This document shows positions 47,896-60,401 of a stretch of 64,000 nucleotides of DNA, piece after piece. Location: contig OY776129.1 in the NCBI GenBank assembly GCA_963675135.1, positions 43,660,141 to 43,724,140 on the forward strand, written 5' to 3'. The notes below the pieces were generated by a model. The model ran no database searches. It saw only the letters and a list, made by a program, of their open reading frames with translations, and was not told the origin of the DNA. Source of the DNA: Galeopsis tetrahit (taxonomy: Eukaryota; Streptophyta; Magnoliopsida; Lamiales; Lamiaceae). Positions within the stretch are counted from its first letter, which is position 1. Every line of letters begins with the position of its first letter. The position numbers and the translations under genes are program-made.

Positions 47896-50599
47896 TATAT
47901 TTCTTTTTAGTATTTGTTCTTATACATTTATATTGTTTACTTATATAATTAATCTTAAAAATCATAATTTTTAGATAAAAAATGGTCTAAACGTTTTAGG
48001 AATGTTGGATGGTTATAGTGTATTTGTGAAAAAGTTTTGAGAGGCTAGACATAAATTTCTAAAATAGGACATGATCCTAGAAGGTATAACTTCCCTACTA
48101 TGTGTGAGGTTGCTGTTGTGGTTGGTGGCCTTTGATCAAACTCTTAGTAATCGTGATATTATTGAAGAAACTTATGTTGGTGAACTTCAACGCATTACAA
48201 AGTTGAATACATTCTACCTTGGTTTGCAATATCTACTTCTTTTCCCATATGGTGATGATGGGTATATAGAGGATATTTTGTTTGCTACATCTGCACTGCA
48301 TAGAGTTGGAACACGTAAGTCTGTTAGTTTTAGAGAGTACTTTGCATTTCAACTTTAATATAGGAATGGTGAACCTTCTACGATTTTATCTAAAAAGAGG
48401 CTCACTAAACAATTTATTGTTGATGTCTATACTATGGTTGAGGCTGGTAGACTTAAATACATAAGGACACATAAATCAGAGTTTCATAGTGAATTCAGGA
48501 TGTAGTTTTAGATGGTGAGACTGATGCACGTGCATTAGGAAAACAAGTTATTTTGCCACCTTCATTCACTGGAGGTGCACGCTACATGCTTCAAAATTAT
48601 CAAAATGCAATAAAGATTTGTAGATAGGTCAGTTATCCTCAATTATTTATAACCTTCACGTGCAATCAAAAATGGTCTGAGATTGTACGTTTTTTAAAAA
48701 TAGAAATGACTTAATCCTGAAGACCGTCCAGATATAATATGTCGAATATTTAAGATTAAACTTGACGAATTATTAAATGATATTCGGAAAAAAAATTAGA
48801 ATGTCAAAGAACGTATTTAAATATATTTATTTTTTGTTTAAAATAATAATTTTATTGTCGAAATTATTTATTCACTACATTTCATGTTTTAATATTTTTT
48901 GTCAATTTTATATGTAGTTATTTATTACAGTTTCCATTTTTAGATATTGATAGCATATTTATTCTAAGTTACCTAATAAGGAATGATTGAGAGTATTTTA
49001 ATGTTGTTTGTGATTTAATGATTTATGGTCCTTGTGGTGTTGCAAATCCACGTTCTCCTTGCATGGCCGATGAAGGTTCATGTACAAAACATTTTTCTAA
49101 AAATTATAGGTGAAGAGATGAAGGAAGGACTTTGAACAAGAAGGGTTCTGTTTTGGATATTAGACACATTGTTCCCCATAATCATTATCTTCTTTTGAAG
49201 TATGGTGTACACATCAATGTTGAATGGTGTAATCAATCAAGATCCATGCAATATCTGTTCAAATATATATGTCAACAAATGACATGATCGTTTTACTGTA
49301 TCGTTCTTTGAAAGTAATGAACAGTCTGGTGAAAAATGAGACTTAAATGAAGTTAAAAAATGAACTATGATTGTAGATAAAGCAAAATGTTTTATTTGGT
49401 GATGGTGCATGTATGGAATCTATATTGGAAAGATCATCGATAAAGCAAAACATTTTCTTAGCTTGATTTGAACTCAACAAGAATTCTTCAAAAGTAAGAA
49501 ACTTGACTTATGCTGAAATACCACAATTCTTCGTATGTAAGCCGAAAACAAGAGAGTGTCTTGAAAGGAAGAGATGTTTTCAATCAGATATATTTGTTAC
49601 GTTCCTCCTGGTTCTGGTGAGACACATTACTTGAGGATACTCTTAAATGTAGTTCGTGGACCTCAATCTTATGATGATTTGAAGAAATTCAATGGAGTAA
49701 TTCTTCCAATATTTCGGGAAGCTTACTTTGCTAGAGGTTTGTTGGACTATAATAGAGAGTATGTTGATGGAATGGATGAGGTTAGTCGTTGGGCTTCAGC
49801 ATCTTCGATGGGATCTTTATTTGTTACGCTACTAACATCAGGTTCATTGGGTCGACCTTAAGAAGTTTGAGAAAAGGGTTGGAGACATCTGTCTGAGGAT
49901 ATTTTTTATAAAAGGAGAAGAATTATGCATTTTTAAGGTATGTTTAATTATATTATTTTTTAATTTAATTCCATTATAATTATTCAACTTTACTAATTTG
50001 CAAATCATTTTAAGTCTGTTGGCCAATTAATTACTTTAAATTATTTGTAAATTATTGAGAACTTTAATTGATTAAATTATTTCACATAATTTAATATTAA
50101 CCTTAAAAAAAATCAGAATATTAGGATACAACAAATTTTTTATGATTTTAAATTTTAATTGACTTTGAGATTTTTAATTTTTTTAATAATATTAATTTTA
50201 AGAATAGAAAAAATTAGATAATATTTTTACTTATTTTGTCAATATTATCTGAGAAAGATGTAGCAAATAAAAGATAAAATTTTAAATTAAGATTTGATTT
50301 GTATACGTAGTTCTTATGTACGAAGTATATATATTGGGATAGATAAAATATATTTTAGTATTTATTAATAATTTTAATAAATAACATTTAAAATTAATTT
50401 ACATATTTAAATCAACAATAATGTTGTGTATTAGTGAAAAATATTCATATATTTATATTAAAATATTTTTTTATAATATTTTAATATGTAAAATTATTTT
50501 TGATGAAAAATCAAATGTAAATCTTTAAATGATATATATGATAAATAATAATATGATTTATTATATTCTTATTTATCATATCAAATATAAATGTCGGTT

Positions 50600-50905
50600 T
50601 AATTTTAAATTTCAACTGGATTGGAATTAGTCTTGCGAGACCATCAGGGGGAAAATATTGAAATAGGAGACTAAGGTGATTGTGGGATGTGTAGAAGTTA
50701 TGATTGGTTAGACGATGGGTTTCTACGAGACTTTGTCGTGGTTGAAATCGCTCGATTTGGACGACTGCATTATTGAGGGCAGTGTTAAACAAGTTGTGGA
50801 TGCAATCAACTCAACAACTCATTTGGATAATATGTTTGGGGATTATATAGTTTTTTGTCGATCCTTATTGGCTCATTTCACTAATGTAACTGTTGCTTTT
50901 AGGCG
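50600..50905 (+). mobile_element. LINE RNase H-like fragment inside Helitron 1
   Basis: Reads RDHQGE, KVIVGCVEV, MGFYETLSWLKSLDLDDCII, EGSVKQVVDAINSTTH, CRSLLAHFTNVTVAFRR: the RNase H-like (RVT_3) domain of plant LINEs. It interrupts the Rep/helicase gene, and near 50905 the frame runs directly into Rep sequence (DGRTLNKNGS). Confidence 0.75.
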
Positions 50906-52465
50906 AATGAGTGATGGAAGGACTTTGAACAAGAATGGTTCTATTTTGGATATCAGACATGTTGTTCCCCATAATCGTTATCTTCTTTTGAAGTATGGTG
51001 CACACATCAATGTTGAATGGTGTGATCAATGAAGATCCATAAAATACATGCTTAAGTATGTCAACAAAGTACATGATCGTGTTACTATATCGTTCTTTGA
51101 AAATAATGAGTAGTCTGGTGGAAAAGTATATTTAAATATTTTATATTAATTTATTTTAGAATAATTAATTAAATGTAAATTTATATATAAATAATAATGT
51201 AATTTTGTATATGCTTACTTATCAGTTTAAATATAAATATCTACTTAACTCTAAATTTCAACTACTTTGCATAAATTTATCACACATTTACTTATAAAAA
51301 AATTAAAATTTATATTAATTTATTTTAGCATAATTAACTAAGTATCATTTTAATTTTAAAATTTTGTAGAATTAAGGATGACAGATTATGAAATCAAGAG
51401 TTATTGTTTGATAGAAATTGATAATATGTTGCGGGCTCTTGGTAAGTCTTTGCAAGATTTTGAAGGTATGCATAAATAAATTGATTTTGAATAAGTTTGC
51501 ATACAATAGATCATATTTGAAGTTAGAATATGCAAATTTAATTAACAAACTTAGTGATGAACAACGTGGTGTGTATGATAGAATAATTAGGTTCATTCAG
51601 TTTAGTAAAGGTTGTGTGTTTTTTTTGTTTATGAATATGGTGGAACATGTTTGGGTATTATATAGTTTATTGTCGAGCCTTATTGGCTCATTTCACTAAT
51701 GTAACCGTTGCTTTTAGGCGAATGGGTGATGGAAGGACTTTGAACAAGAATGGTTCTGTTTTGGATATCAGACATGTTATTCCCCATATTCGAATTCGTT
51801 ATCTTCTTTTGAAGTATGGTGCGTACACATCAATGTTGAATGATGTAATCAATGAAGATCCATAAAATACATGCTTAAGTATGTCAACAAAGGACATGAT
51901 CGTGTTACTATATCGTTCTTTGAAAATAATGAGCAGTCTGATGGAAAAGTATATTTAAATATTTTATATTAATTTATTTTAGAATAATTAACTAAATGTA
52001 AATCTATATATAAATAATAATGTAATTTGGTATATGCTTACTTATCAGTTTAAATATAAATATTTACTTAACTCTAAATTTCAACTACTTTGCATAAATT
52101 TATCACACATTTACTTATAAAAAAATTAAAATTTATATTAATTTATTTTAGTATAATTATCTAAGTATCATTTTAATTTTAAATTCTTGTAGAATTAAGG
52201 ATGATAGATTATGAAATCAAGAGTTATTGTTTGATAGAAATTGATAATATGTTGCAGGCTCTTGATAAGTTTTTGCAAGATTTTGAAGGTATGCAGAAAT
52301 AAATTGAATTTGAATGAGTTTGTATACAACAGATCATATTTGAAGTTAGACTATGAGAATTTAATTAGCAAATTTAGTGATGAACAACGTGGTGTGTATG
52401 ATAGAATAATTAGGTCCATTCAGTCTGGTAAAGGTACCGGTAGTGTGTTTTTTTTATTTATGGAT
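50836..52465 (+). repeat. ~815-bp tandem duplication within the Rep/helicase pseudogene
   Basis: Unit 1 about 50836-51650 and unit 2 about 51651-52465 share, in order, the RNase H/Rep junction (TGGCTCATTTCACTAATGTA), the Rep stretch (ATGGAAGGACTTTGAACAAG), an AT-rich spacer, and the helicase start (GATGAACAACGTGGTGTGTA). Offset is 810-825 bp with few differences. Confidence 0.85.
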
Positions 52466-54411
52466 ATGGTGGAACATGCAAAACTTTTATATGAAAGACT
52501 TTGTCAACATGTTTGAGATCTAAGGGTAAGATTGAAATTAATGCAGCCTCGAGTGGTATAACTTCACTCATTCCTGGTGGACGTACTGCGCATTCCAAAT
52601 TTGGCATTTCCATTGATGTTACTGAAGGTTCTACATGAAATATTAATCAAGGAAGTCTTGCTGAGCTCTTAATTAAATGTGATCTTATAATATGGGATGA
52701 AGCGTCAGTAGTGAAGAGATATTGTATTGAGGCTCTCGATATGACTTTAAAGGATATTATGCAGGTCACAAATCCATTGTCATCTAAACTGCCTTTTAAC
52801 GGTAAGATTGTTGTGCTTGAAGGTGATTTTTTTTTCTAATATTACCCGTTATTCCAAAAGGAACGAGGCAGGATATCTTTTACGTTACTATCAATTCATC
52901 TAATTTGTGGAATGATTGTACTCTTTTGAAACTTACTAAGAACATGAGGTTGCAAACCCTGAGATCTGATGAAGTTGTACATGAATTGAATTCATTTTCT
53001 AAATGGATAGCTTTTATTGGAGATGGTAGTATAAGATTAGAAATTGAGTACGGATGTGATTTACAAATTCCTGAGTATATTTTGCTAAAGTGTGGTGATG
53101 ATCTGATTTCTACTATTGTTGAAAGCATTTATCCTGATTTTAGAAATATGATGGATGATCATGACTATTTACAAAGTAGAGCTATTCTTGCACCCACGTT
53201 AAATGAAATTAAATGAAAAGGAATCACATACTTATTTGAGATATGACAGTCCTTGCAGATCTGATTTGAATGCTGATAATTTGACTAATGTCCATACTCT
53301 TAAATTTTTGAATAGTTTGAAGTGTTCTGATGTACCTGGTCATTAATTGAATTTGAAAGTTGGAACACATGTAATGTTATTGAGAAATATAGATCACTCA
53401 AGCGGCCTATGAAATGAAACCAGGTTTGTGTAATTGTTTTAGTATCTTTCTCTTTATATTTTTATTTATTTTCCATTGTTTAAATTTTTTGCATTTGTTT
53501 TATCTATAAAATTATAGTATAATATTTTGTTCTATGAGTAGGTTGATTATAATCTGGTTAAGTGATAATGTTCTTGAAGCTAAGGTTCTAACTAGAAGTA
53601 GTGATTGATAATTGGTATTGATACCACGACTTACATTGACATCTTTCAACTTTCAACGCAGACAATTTATGTTGATTGTGTCATATGCTATGACTATTAA
53701 TAAAAGTTAGGGGCAATTGTTTTCTAATGTAGTTTTTTTTTTAAGTTTGTATTTAGTCATGGTCAAATTATATGTAGTTGTATCTTATTTAACAAACCGT
53801 CATGGTTTGAAGATCTTATTATGTCATGACAATAATCGTGATTGTAATATCACAAAGAACGTAGTGTTTCATGAAATTTTTAGGAATATACAAATTTATA
53901 ATAATTTAATTTCTAAGTTTTATATTTTTTCTTAATTTATTTTTTATTAAATTACTATTGATATTAGATTATTTCATTATATAATTGGTAATTTATATCA
54001 CCAAAACTACTTTGATATTCTTTAACATTTTATAGTAATTTAATCATTTTATTATATATATCACAAATATACATATATATTTAAATATTAAACATTTAAT
54101 TTATATGTTCATATGTTAACTTCTAATTTATATAGTATAAGACAAAGATTTAATTAAATTTCAAGATTAATGATTTAATTTTAAAAAGATATTAGTAACA
54201 TCTTAAAATTTTAGATTTTATTATTTTTTAAAATTTGATATAGTATAATAAATATTAGTTAATAATAATTAATTTTATATTTATGGTAATAAATAAATAT
54301 ATATATATATATATATTTAAATTGTTAATATAAATTAGTGGTATTATTATAAAATAAATATATTGGGACACTATAAAAAAAAATGTTAAGACATTTTTTA
54401 ACATTTTAGAT

Positions 54412-54438
54412 CGTGCGTCAGCACGGGTGCCATACTAG
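54412..54438 (+). other. Helitron 3' terminal hairpin and CTAG end (element 1)
   Basis: Stem CGTGC (54412-54416) and GCACG (54421-54425), then GGTGCCATA and terminal CTAG, followed by T. It matches the end at 58713-58739. Confidence 0.8.
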
Positions 54439-54630
54439 TTTATCTGAGTCGGGTTAAATGGATCGACTCATTTAACCCTAAAAAATATAGAGTTAGGTGT
54501 CAACTCTTGATGGGCCGGATAAGGCCCTAAACCGTTTAACTTATGACCATGTAGGGTTGACCCTATAGGGCTAGGGCTAACCCGATAAACATTTATAATT
54601 AAAAGTAATGTGATTGAGAAATAATCTATA
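54439..54630. other. Short host or older-repeat segment between the two Helitron-like elements
   Basis: Contains TCGGGTTAAATGGATCGACT and GGGTTGACCCTATAGGGCTA, a self-complementary GGGT/ACCC-rich sequence that probably belongs to another repeat. No gene. Confidence 0.35.
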
Positions 54631-55316
54631 TCTATATATATATAATAACAGCCAAGTCTGCTAAAAATAGAAGTCCAATTTTCCCGCCCATTTTCACTTG
54701 CTACTTTTGTAAGTTAGTTTTTTAATATTTTCTTTTGCTATGAACTACTTTTTCTCCTGTGATTAATATTTTGGGTTCTGTGTCGGCAATCATGCACTGA
54801 TGCACGCTTAAACTACATTACTTATGCAATTATATTTTATTAATTCAAAAAGGCATTCAGTATAATAATGATTCACCAATATATAGATTTGTCATAATAT
54901 TGTCTACAATTTTAAATTTTAAATCTATCAGAAACCCCAAATTCAAATTCATCCGTTTAGCTTCTATAAATACTGGTATTGATTTCTTGCAAGTTGCACC
55001 ACAATATTAATTTCCACCGAATGCTGAAAAATTGAAAACTGACTCCATTAATATTTTTTGGCTTTATTGTATTGATTTACACTTCATTTTTTAGTTGATC
55101 ATTATTCAACTAATAACAAATTTATTTGTTTCCTTCCACAGAATTACAGGAGTGACTCGAAGCTTCATGTTTGTCATTGAGACTAAATCCCTCACAAAAC
55201 ATATTGGGACTTGAAGATGTAACCTATATATATTACAGAAGATTTGGTGAGTTCTTGCAAAATTCCTTAACACTATACTTTTTCATGTGTTTCATAATTT
55301 CTTCATTTGAAAATCA

Positions 55317-55394
55317 AATATACTAGAATAGCATTAAAATCAGAAAATCATAACCAAATATACTAGAATAGCATTAAAATCAGAAAATCATAAC
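55317..55394. repeat. Short tandem duplication in Helitron 2
   Basis: CAAATATACTAGAATAGCAT through AAAATCAGAAAATCATAAC occurs twice head to tail with a ~39-bp period. Confidence 0.8.
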
Positions 55395-56832
55395 GCAACA
55401 ATTTCATTTCATGATTTGGGGTACCGACTCTGCAAACGAACTGGCTATGGAAAAATGAGAAATTTGATATATTTTTAGACTTATGTTTACTATATGGTTA
55501 ATTTGCATCACAATTTGAATGGAAATGATGAACTAAATTGATCTGAAAACGAAGAGAGAAAAGGGGAGGAGAGATGTGATGGACATGAATCCTCCTCATT
55601 TTTTGGGGTTGCAAGTTTCGAACTGAGGTGGACATTTTAGATTTCACTTTTTTTATTATAATTATTATTTTATTAAATGTCTATTTGTTTCCTAAAAAAA
55701 TTTTAAAAAATTATCAAAGGAAATCGAGATCCAAATTAGATTTAAGTACATGTGAATGTGGGTTACTTTGAATATTTTATACAGTAACATTTTTCATTGA
55801 ATTTGGCTTGAGTTAGTCTTTTATTTGAGTATTTTCTTAATAAATTGCTTCTTTTTTTTTTTTTTAATTGATTGCCTTTTTTTTAATGGCAACTATATAA
55901 ATATAAACTTACAACATTTGACCAAAATCTCCCTCCTATACTAGATGCAACATTTCATAATCTTTTTAACAATCTCTTAAATATCTTTAAATTTATCTAT
56001 ATATTAACAATTTGGTCAAAAATGCCTATTTGACACCCAACTTACCTTATTATATTTGAATTTTTTTTTTTAAAAAGCAGGAAAAATTCTTTTAGTTATT
56101 GAAACATGTATAAGTCTATTTGGACTTTATAGAAAAGAGTGTGTAGTATAGTCACGCGTCATAATTATTATTAACCGGTTTTCGGTTCTTCTTTTCTTTT
56201 CTATTTTTCTTTATTGTCTAAGATATAATAAGATGATTTTTAACGATTTACAATCAAGAAATTTATTTTTCATTCAAGATACTAAAATTTATAAAATTTG
56301 GGTTTGAAGATCCGTTTGAAGATTACAAATTGTCTATCTTTAAATATTGATTTAATCACACATGAGACTCGAATTTGTATCTGTTACAAATATTGTGATT
56401 TATGAGCCCGAGAGAAGAAAGTTCTCAAGAAGAAGCAGCACAAAGAGAAAATATAAAACAAAATTTGAACCGTAGATAACAATGATTAGCTCTGCACCAT
56501 TATTGATTAGATACTAAACCCAATAAAATTTATAATTTGAATTTTAGAAATGAAATAAAAAATTTAATTGTTCGTTTTCTCAAATGAGTGTATAAAAGCT
56601 CCATTCACAACCTGAATTTCTTATTGTGATTTAATCTGATCAACTCTCACCGCCTTCTTGAAAAGTTTCAAATTCTACCATTAATTTATTCCGGAGTTTT
56701 TTATTTAATTATTTTTTATTTTCATGTGCTCTTATACTTTTTCATGCACATTAATGCATCATTTTTTTTTGGACAGAGAATGCATCATTAATTAATATAG
56801 CTCCCATTCCCATATTTAGATTAAAAATTGTA

Positions 56833-57186
56833 ATGGACCTTGAGGAAATAGCAGATCACATTACTCAGGTAACATAACATACATGTCAAAATATTTATCC
56901 AAAGTATTTTTATTTTAAAAAATTATTGTTTTCATCTGCCAACTAATGTTAACATACACTGATACACAGTAGACCTTATTATATGAAAATAAAGATTTTG
57001 TTACAGCTAAGTAATACATACCCAAAAGATTCTGAAAAAACAAAAGATATGAACAATAAACATAAAAGAGATTCAGCGGAGAAAATATTGTATCGAGGCT
57101 TTTTTTGGGATGGATTATTGTTTGTTTTTTTTTTTGGCGGCTCTAACTGTCGAGTAAATGAGGCAGGAAACAAAGCTGGTCTTTAA
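56833..57186 (+). CDS. Possible two-exon reading frame captured in Helitron 2, function unknown
   Basis: An ATG at 56833 opens MDLEEIADHITQ and ends at CAG|GTAACA (56868); an acceptor TTACAG at 57001-57006 opens LSNTYPKDSEKTKDMNNKHK and the frame continues to a stop at 57186, giving 71 aa. Splice phases agree. The first part is acidic, the second lysine-rich, and the last third is low-complexity Phe/Gly, so only the first ~50 residues look protein-like. I do not recognise the family; it may be a captured gene fragment or chance. Confidence 0.25.
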
Positions 57187-58133
57187 TGGTAAGTTTATTT
57201 TCACAAACAACTCTGTAATTTATTTATTTTTAACACAGAAAGTGGTATATTTGTTTTGAAAATTTTATGTCACGGCTTCTTTAATACTTTGTTATCCGTT
57301 GGTTGTAAAATTGCAAAAGTACTGTATTTACTAATTTCATTTTCTGCTTGCTGATTGACACTTTTGTATATGTGGTTGTGCTCTTCTGAAGCAAAATATA
57401 TATTAATATCATGTACGTAGTATATTTATATTATCATGTTATTGCTGATGTAAAATAAGCACACTCACAATGATCCATTCAAATAAGGCTATGCTCTGCT
57501 ACAACTATTACAGTAGTACTGCATAAGTTTATGCATGATACTAAACACTGTCAACTATTTGTCAAACTATTTTACCAATCCTTTCTCAAACTAAAATTAA
57601 GAAGGTTTCTTATTGAAATAAGTTAAGGCAAAAATTCTTTAATTTGTTCAGTTGCACATTCTTTATTAAGCAGAAAAATATTATGAGTCACTATTTTACA
57701 ATTGTCTCCTCTAACTCAACCTCTAATCAAGGTATAATTCCATAAGTAGAAAAATAAGGATTATCACACCTCAACCACACTAATAAATTTTTCACAATTC
57801 AAATGTTTATAATTTTACTTAAGCATATGCATGGCTTCACTTTTTGCATGTCTTTATTAAAACCATTTTTTGTTCGGGTATTATTTATTTAATTTGATTG
57901 GGTTTAGAACTTTAATTTTGGTTCAAAACAAAATACTAACAACAATTTAAATTTGTTAAAGGGAGTATGTTCTTGATAAAGGGAAACAAAAATGATTGTA
58001 AATTAAATTTGAATCATTAACAATTTGTTAGCTTTAACTACATGGGGAAGCTTTTCATATAAACTCATGATTATTATTAACTATATTTTCTAAATTAATA
58101 TTTTTATTTTTTTATAAAATATACTCCCTCCGT

Positions 58134-58355
58134 CCACTAAAAGTGTACTTATTTTTTTTTGAGTCCACAAAAAACGTGCTTATTCTATTTAAATAGTTAA
58201 TTTTTTAATATTTTTTTTACTTTATTAACAAGATTGAGTATCTACCAAATATATTTTTTACTCATTATATTAAATATATTTTTTATAATTAAAATATGAT
58301 TTTTTTAAAAGCATATATAAAAAAAAGTGAGCACACTTTTAGTGGACAGAGGAAG
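58134..58355. mobile_element. Stowaway-type MITE nested in Helitron 2
   Basis: CTCCCTCCGTCCACTAAAAG at the left and CTTTTAGTGGACAGAGGAAG at the right, TA on both sides, 222 bp. Same family as 47371 and 59276. Confidence 0.9.
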
Positions 58356-58975
58356 TACTTCAGTGTGTACTCACGCATTTACAGGTGTCTTATTGACACG
58401 GGTATGTGCGTTATAAAATTTCACCATCTCAAATCTCAATGAATGTTACCCAACTATATTTATTCTATTATATTTTTTAATTTTTGTGCTTAAAATTTTT
58501 GGGTAGCTTTTACCACGATAGAGAAATTAATTTTTATAGTTAGCGATTTATATGTAAAAAACAATAGTTTGTATAGTACAACAATTTAAGTGCAACTTTA
58601 GCGAAAATTTGGTGGGTTTAATGTAATTGAATTCGGGTCTTTATAATAATATACATAATTTGTAGCATAATTATATTAATGGTACAATAATTATAAAAAA
58701 TAAACTCTTAAACCGTGCATCGCACGGGTGAAATACTAGTATAATGAATTGTGAAAAATAGTATAGTTTGTTGAAAAAGAAATTAGTACTTGTTTTCATT
58801 GGGACGGACAAAAAAATGAAGTTGAGTAATTTTCGTGAGGATGGAGAAAGTAGGTTCTAATCAATTTGATTCCTCCTTTACAATTTTTATGTTCCTCTTA
58901 ATATTTCATTCTACTAAATTTTTAACATATATATGTGTTGTTTATAATCCCTTGATTTTTTTTTACCCTCCACGT

Positions 58976-59767
58976 TAGGAGTGCACAAAAAAAAAAAAAA
59001 AATCGGACCGGAAAAAAGACCGGAACCGGTCCGGTCTCCGGTCCTCTAAATTTTGGATTCCGATTTTCCGGTCCGGTCTAGACCGGTTTGGACCGGATTT
59101 TTTTTTAAACAAAAAAAAAAATATTTTTTTACTAATACACTCTCACTTATTTTTCAAAACTAAGTAATTGGTGAGGACGCGATGTAAAATTGTTGATATC
59201 TATTACATTTTTTCAAATATATAATTTAACGAACATATTTAATTTATTTTTAGGGTCAAAAGATCATTAATAATACTCCCTCCGTCCACAAAAAGTGTGC
59301 TCATTTTTTTTTTTTTAGATTCACAAAAACGTGCTTATTCTATTTAAATAGTTAACTTTTGAATATTTTTTCTACTTTACTAACAAGATTGAGTATCTAC
59401 CAAATATATTTCCTACTCATTATATTAAAATATATTCTTTATAATTAAAATATGATTTTTTTAAAAGCACATATAAAAAAAAGTGAGCACACTTTTGATG
59501 GACAGAGGGAGTAATATAAATAAAATTTATATTGACGTAGATTGATTTAAAATAAGGAGCAACACTTTTATTTTCATACACAAATTCATCAACCTTGTTC
59601 TTGCTTTCATAAACTTGAAAAAAAAAACTTAAAAAAAAAAATCCGGTCCAAATCGATCCAAACTCGGACCGGACCGGAAAATTCCGGTCTCCGATCCATG
59701 CATTTGAACAGATTCCGGTCCCGATCCAAACCGGTCCGGTCCGATTTTAGACCCGTGCACACCCCTA
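58976..59767. mobile_element. hAT-like MITE with GGACCGG-rich ends, containing a nested Stowaway
   Basis: Left end TAGGAGTGCAC then AATCGGACCGG; right end CCGGTCCGATTTTAGACCC then GTGCACACCCCTA. TCCACGT lies just outside both ends (58970-58976 and about 59775-59781), consistent with a partly decayed target duplication. Between the ends lies an AT-rich body with the 236-bp Stowaway at 59276. Confidence 0.65.
59276..59511. mobile_element. Stowaway-type MITE nested in the hAT-like element
   Basis: CTCCCTCCGTCCACAAAAAG at the left and CTTTTGATGGACAGAGGGAG at the right, TA on both sides, 236 bp. Confidence 0.9.
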
Positions 59768-60401
59768 TTCTGAGTCCACGTATCATTCATTCATTCAGAA
59801 TATAGAACATAAAGTGAGAAACCTTGTATTCTAATGGTCTACACCCGACTCATATAATATTTAAATTTAATTGTTAATATAATTTTACTAGTAATTTATA
59901 GAGATTATATACAATATAAGACAATAACTTAGTGTCTTAAACAAAGAAAGACAAAAATTTATACTAAAACAACCAAGGACAAAATTAATTAGGTTTAGAC
60001 CAATATGCCCCTGTTTTCAAATTAAGCTTTAAACTCGAATTCAATTAATTTAGTTTAGCAAATTTAGGAAAGTCAACTAATTTAAAATTCAATTGAATAT
60101 GGATTAATTATACTCCCTAGAATCTCGCGCTGCTTTTCTTCCAGAAACATATTACCAAATTCTCTCAGCTTGACTTGAGTGCATATTCACGCGGTGGCTT
60201 GATATTCAGAGATTAGTTCAAAGCTTCGAAGGGTTGAAACTCGAAATCGCGTTCGTTACCATCTTTATTCCAGGTTTTTTTGACTGCATGTCTGTTATTT
60301 TATGATCAATGGTATAAAAAAACGAAATCTCATAGTGTATATGTTTTCCCAATGTTTTAAATTGTAGGTCCCCAAAGTTGAGTTAATAACGAGTAAGCTA
60401 G
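59768..60401. other. Region with a possible 5' UTR exon, cut by the LTR element
   Basis: 60110-60270 is GC-richer, with ATCTCGCGCTGCTTTTCTTC and CACGCGGTGGCTTGATATTC, ending ATTCCAGGTTTTT, which could be a splice donor; an acceptor-like TTGTAG precedes 60368. It resembles a non-coding first exon of a gene whose remainder would lie right of the LTR element. No coding exon is visible. Confidence 0.3.

Larger units (their letters stand above)
48070..53935 (+). pseudogene. Decayed Helitron Rep/PIF1-helicase gene
   Basis: Fragments in changing + frames, in the right order. Helitron N-like region 48070-48790 (ILPPSFTGGARYMLQNYQNA, ITFTCNQKWSEIVRFLK, NPEDRPDIICRIFKIKLDEL). Cys-rich segment 49018-49110 (GPCGVANPRSPCMADEGSC). 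Rep catalytic-tail region 49110-49300 (VLDIRHIVPHNHYLLLKYG). Helicase lead-in 49590-49860 (YVPPGSGETHYLRILLNVVRG). PIF1 helicase from 52380: DEQRGVYDRII, Walker A now GYGGTCKT at about 52465 instead of GGTGKT, Walker B IIWDEA at about 52690, late motifs up to RRQFMLIVSYAMTINKS (about 53655-53710) and LKILLCHDNNRD. Stops, frameshifts and insertions occur throughout, so it is inactive. Confidence 0.82.
43160..54438 (+). mobile_element. Helitron-like element 1, decayed autonomous type, ~11.3 kb
   Basis: Proposed 5' end TCTATACTAATATAATACA (43160), with A before it; 3' end CTAG at 54435-54438 followed by T, preceded by the hairpin CGTGC-GTCA-GCACG (54412-54425). This is the TC...CTRR, A^T insertion pattern of Helitrons, with no terminal inverted repeats. 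Inside are a broken Rep/helicase gene, B3-domain remnants and repeats. The first 3.5 kb is very AT-rich non-coding sequence. The 5' boundary is less certain than the 3' end, and the span might combine more than one element. Confidence 0.65.
54631..58739 (+). mobile_element. Helitron-like element 2, non-autonomous, ~4.1 kb
   Basis: Proposed 5' end TCTATATATATATAATAACA (54631) after A; 3' end CTAG at 58736-58739 followed by T, preceded by the hairpin CCGTGC-ATC-GCACGG (58713-58727). No Rep or helicase sequence is seen inside. A Stowaway (58134) is nested in it and a 56833-57186 reading frame may be captured. The 3' end is more certain than the 5' end. Confidence 0.65.
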
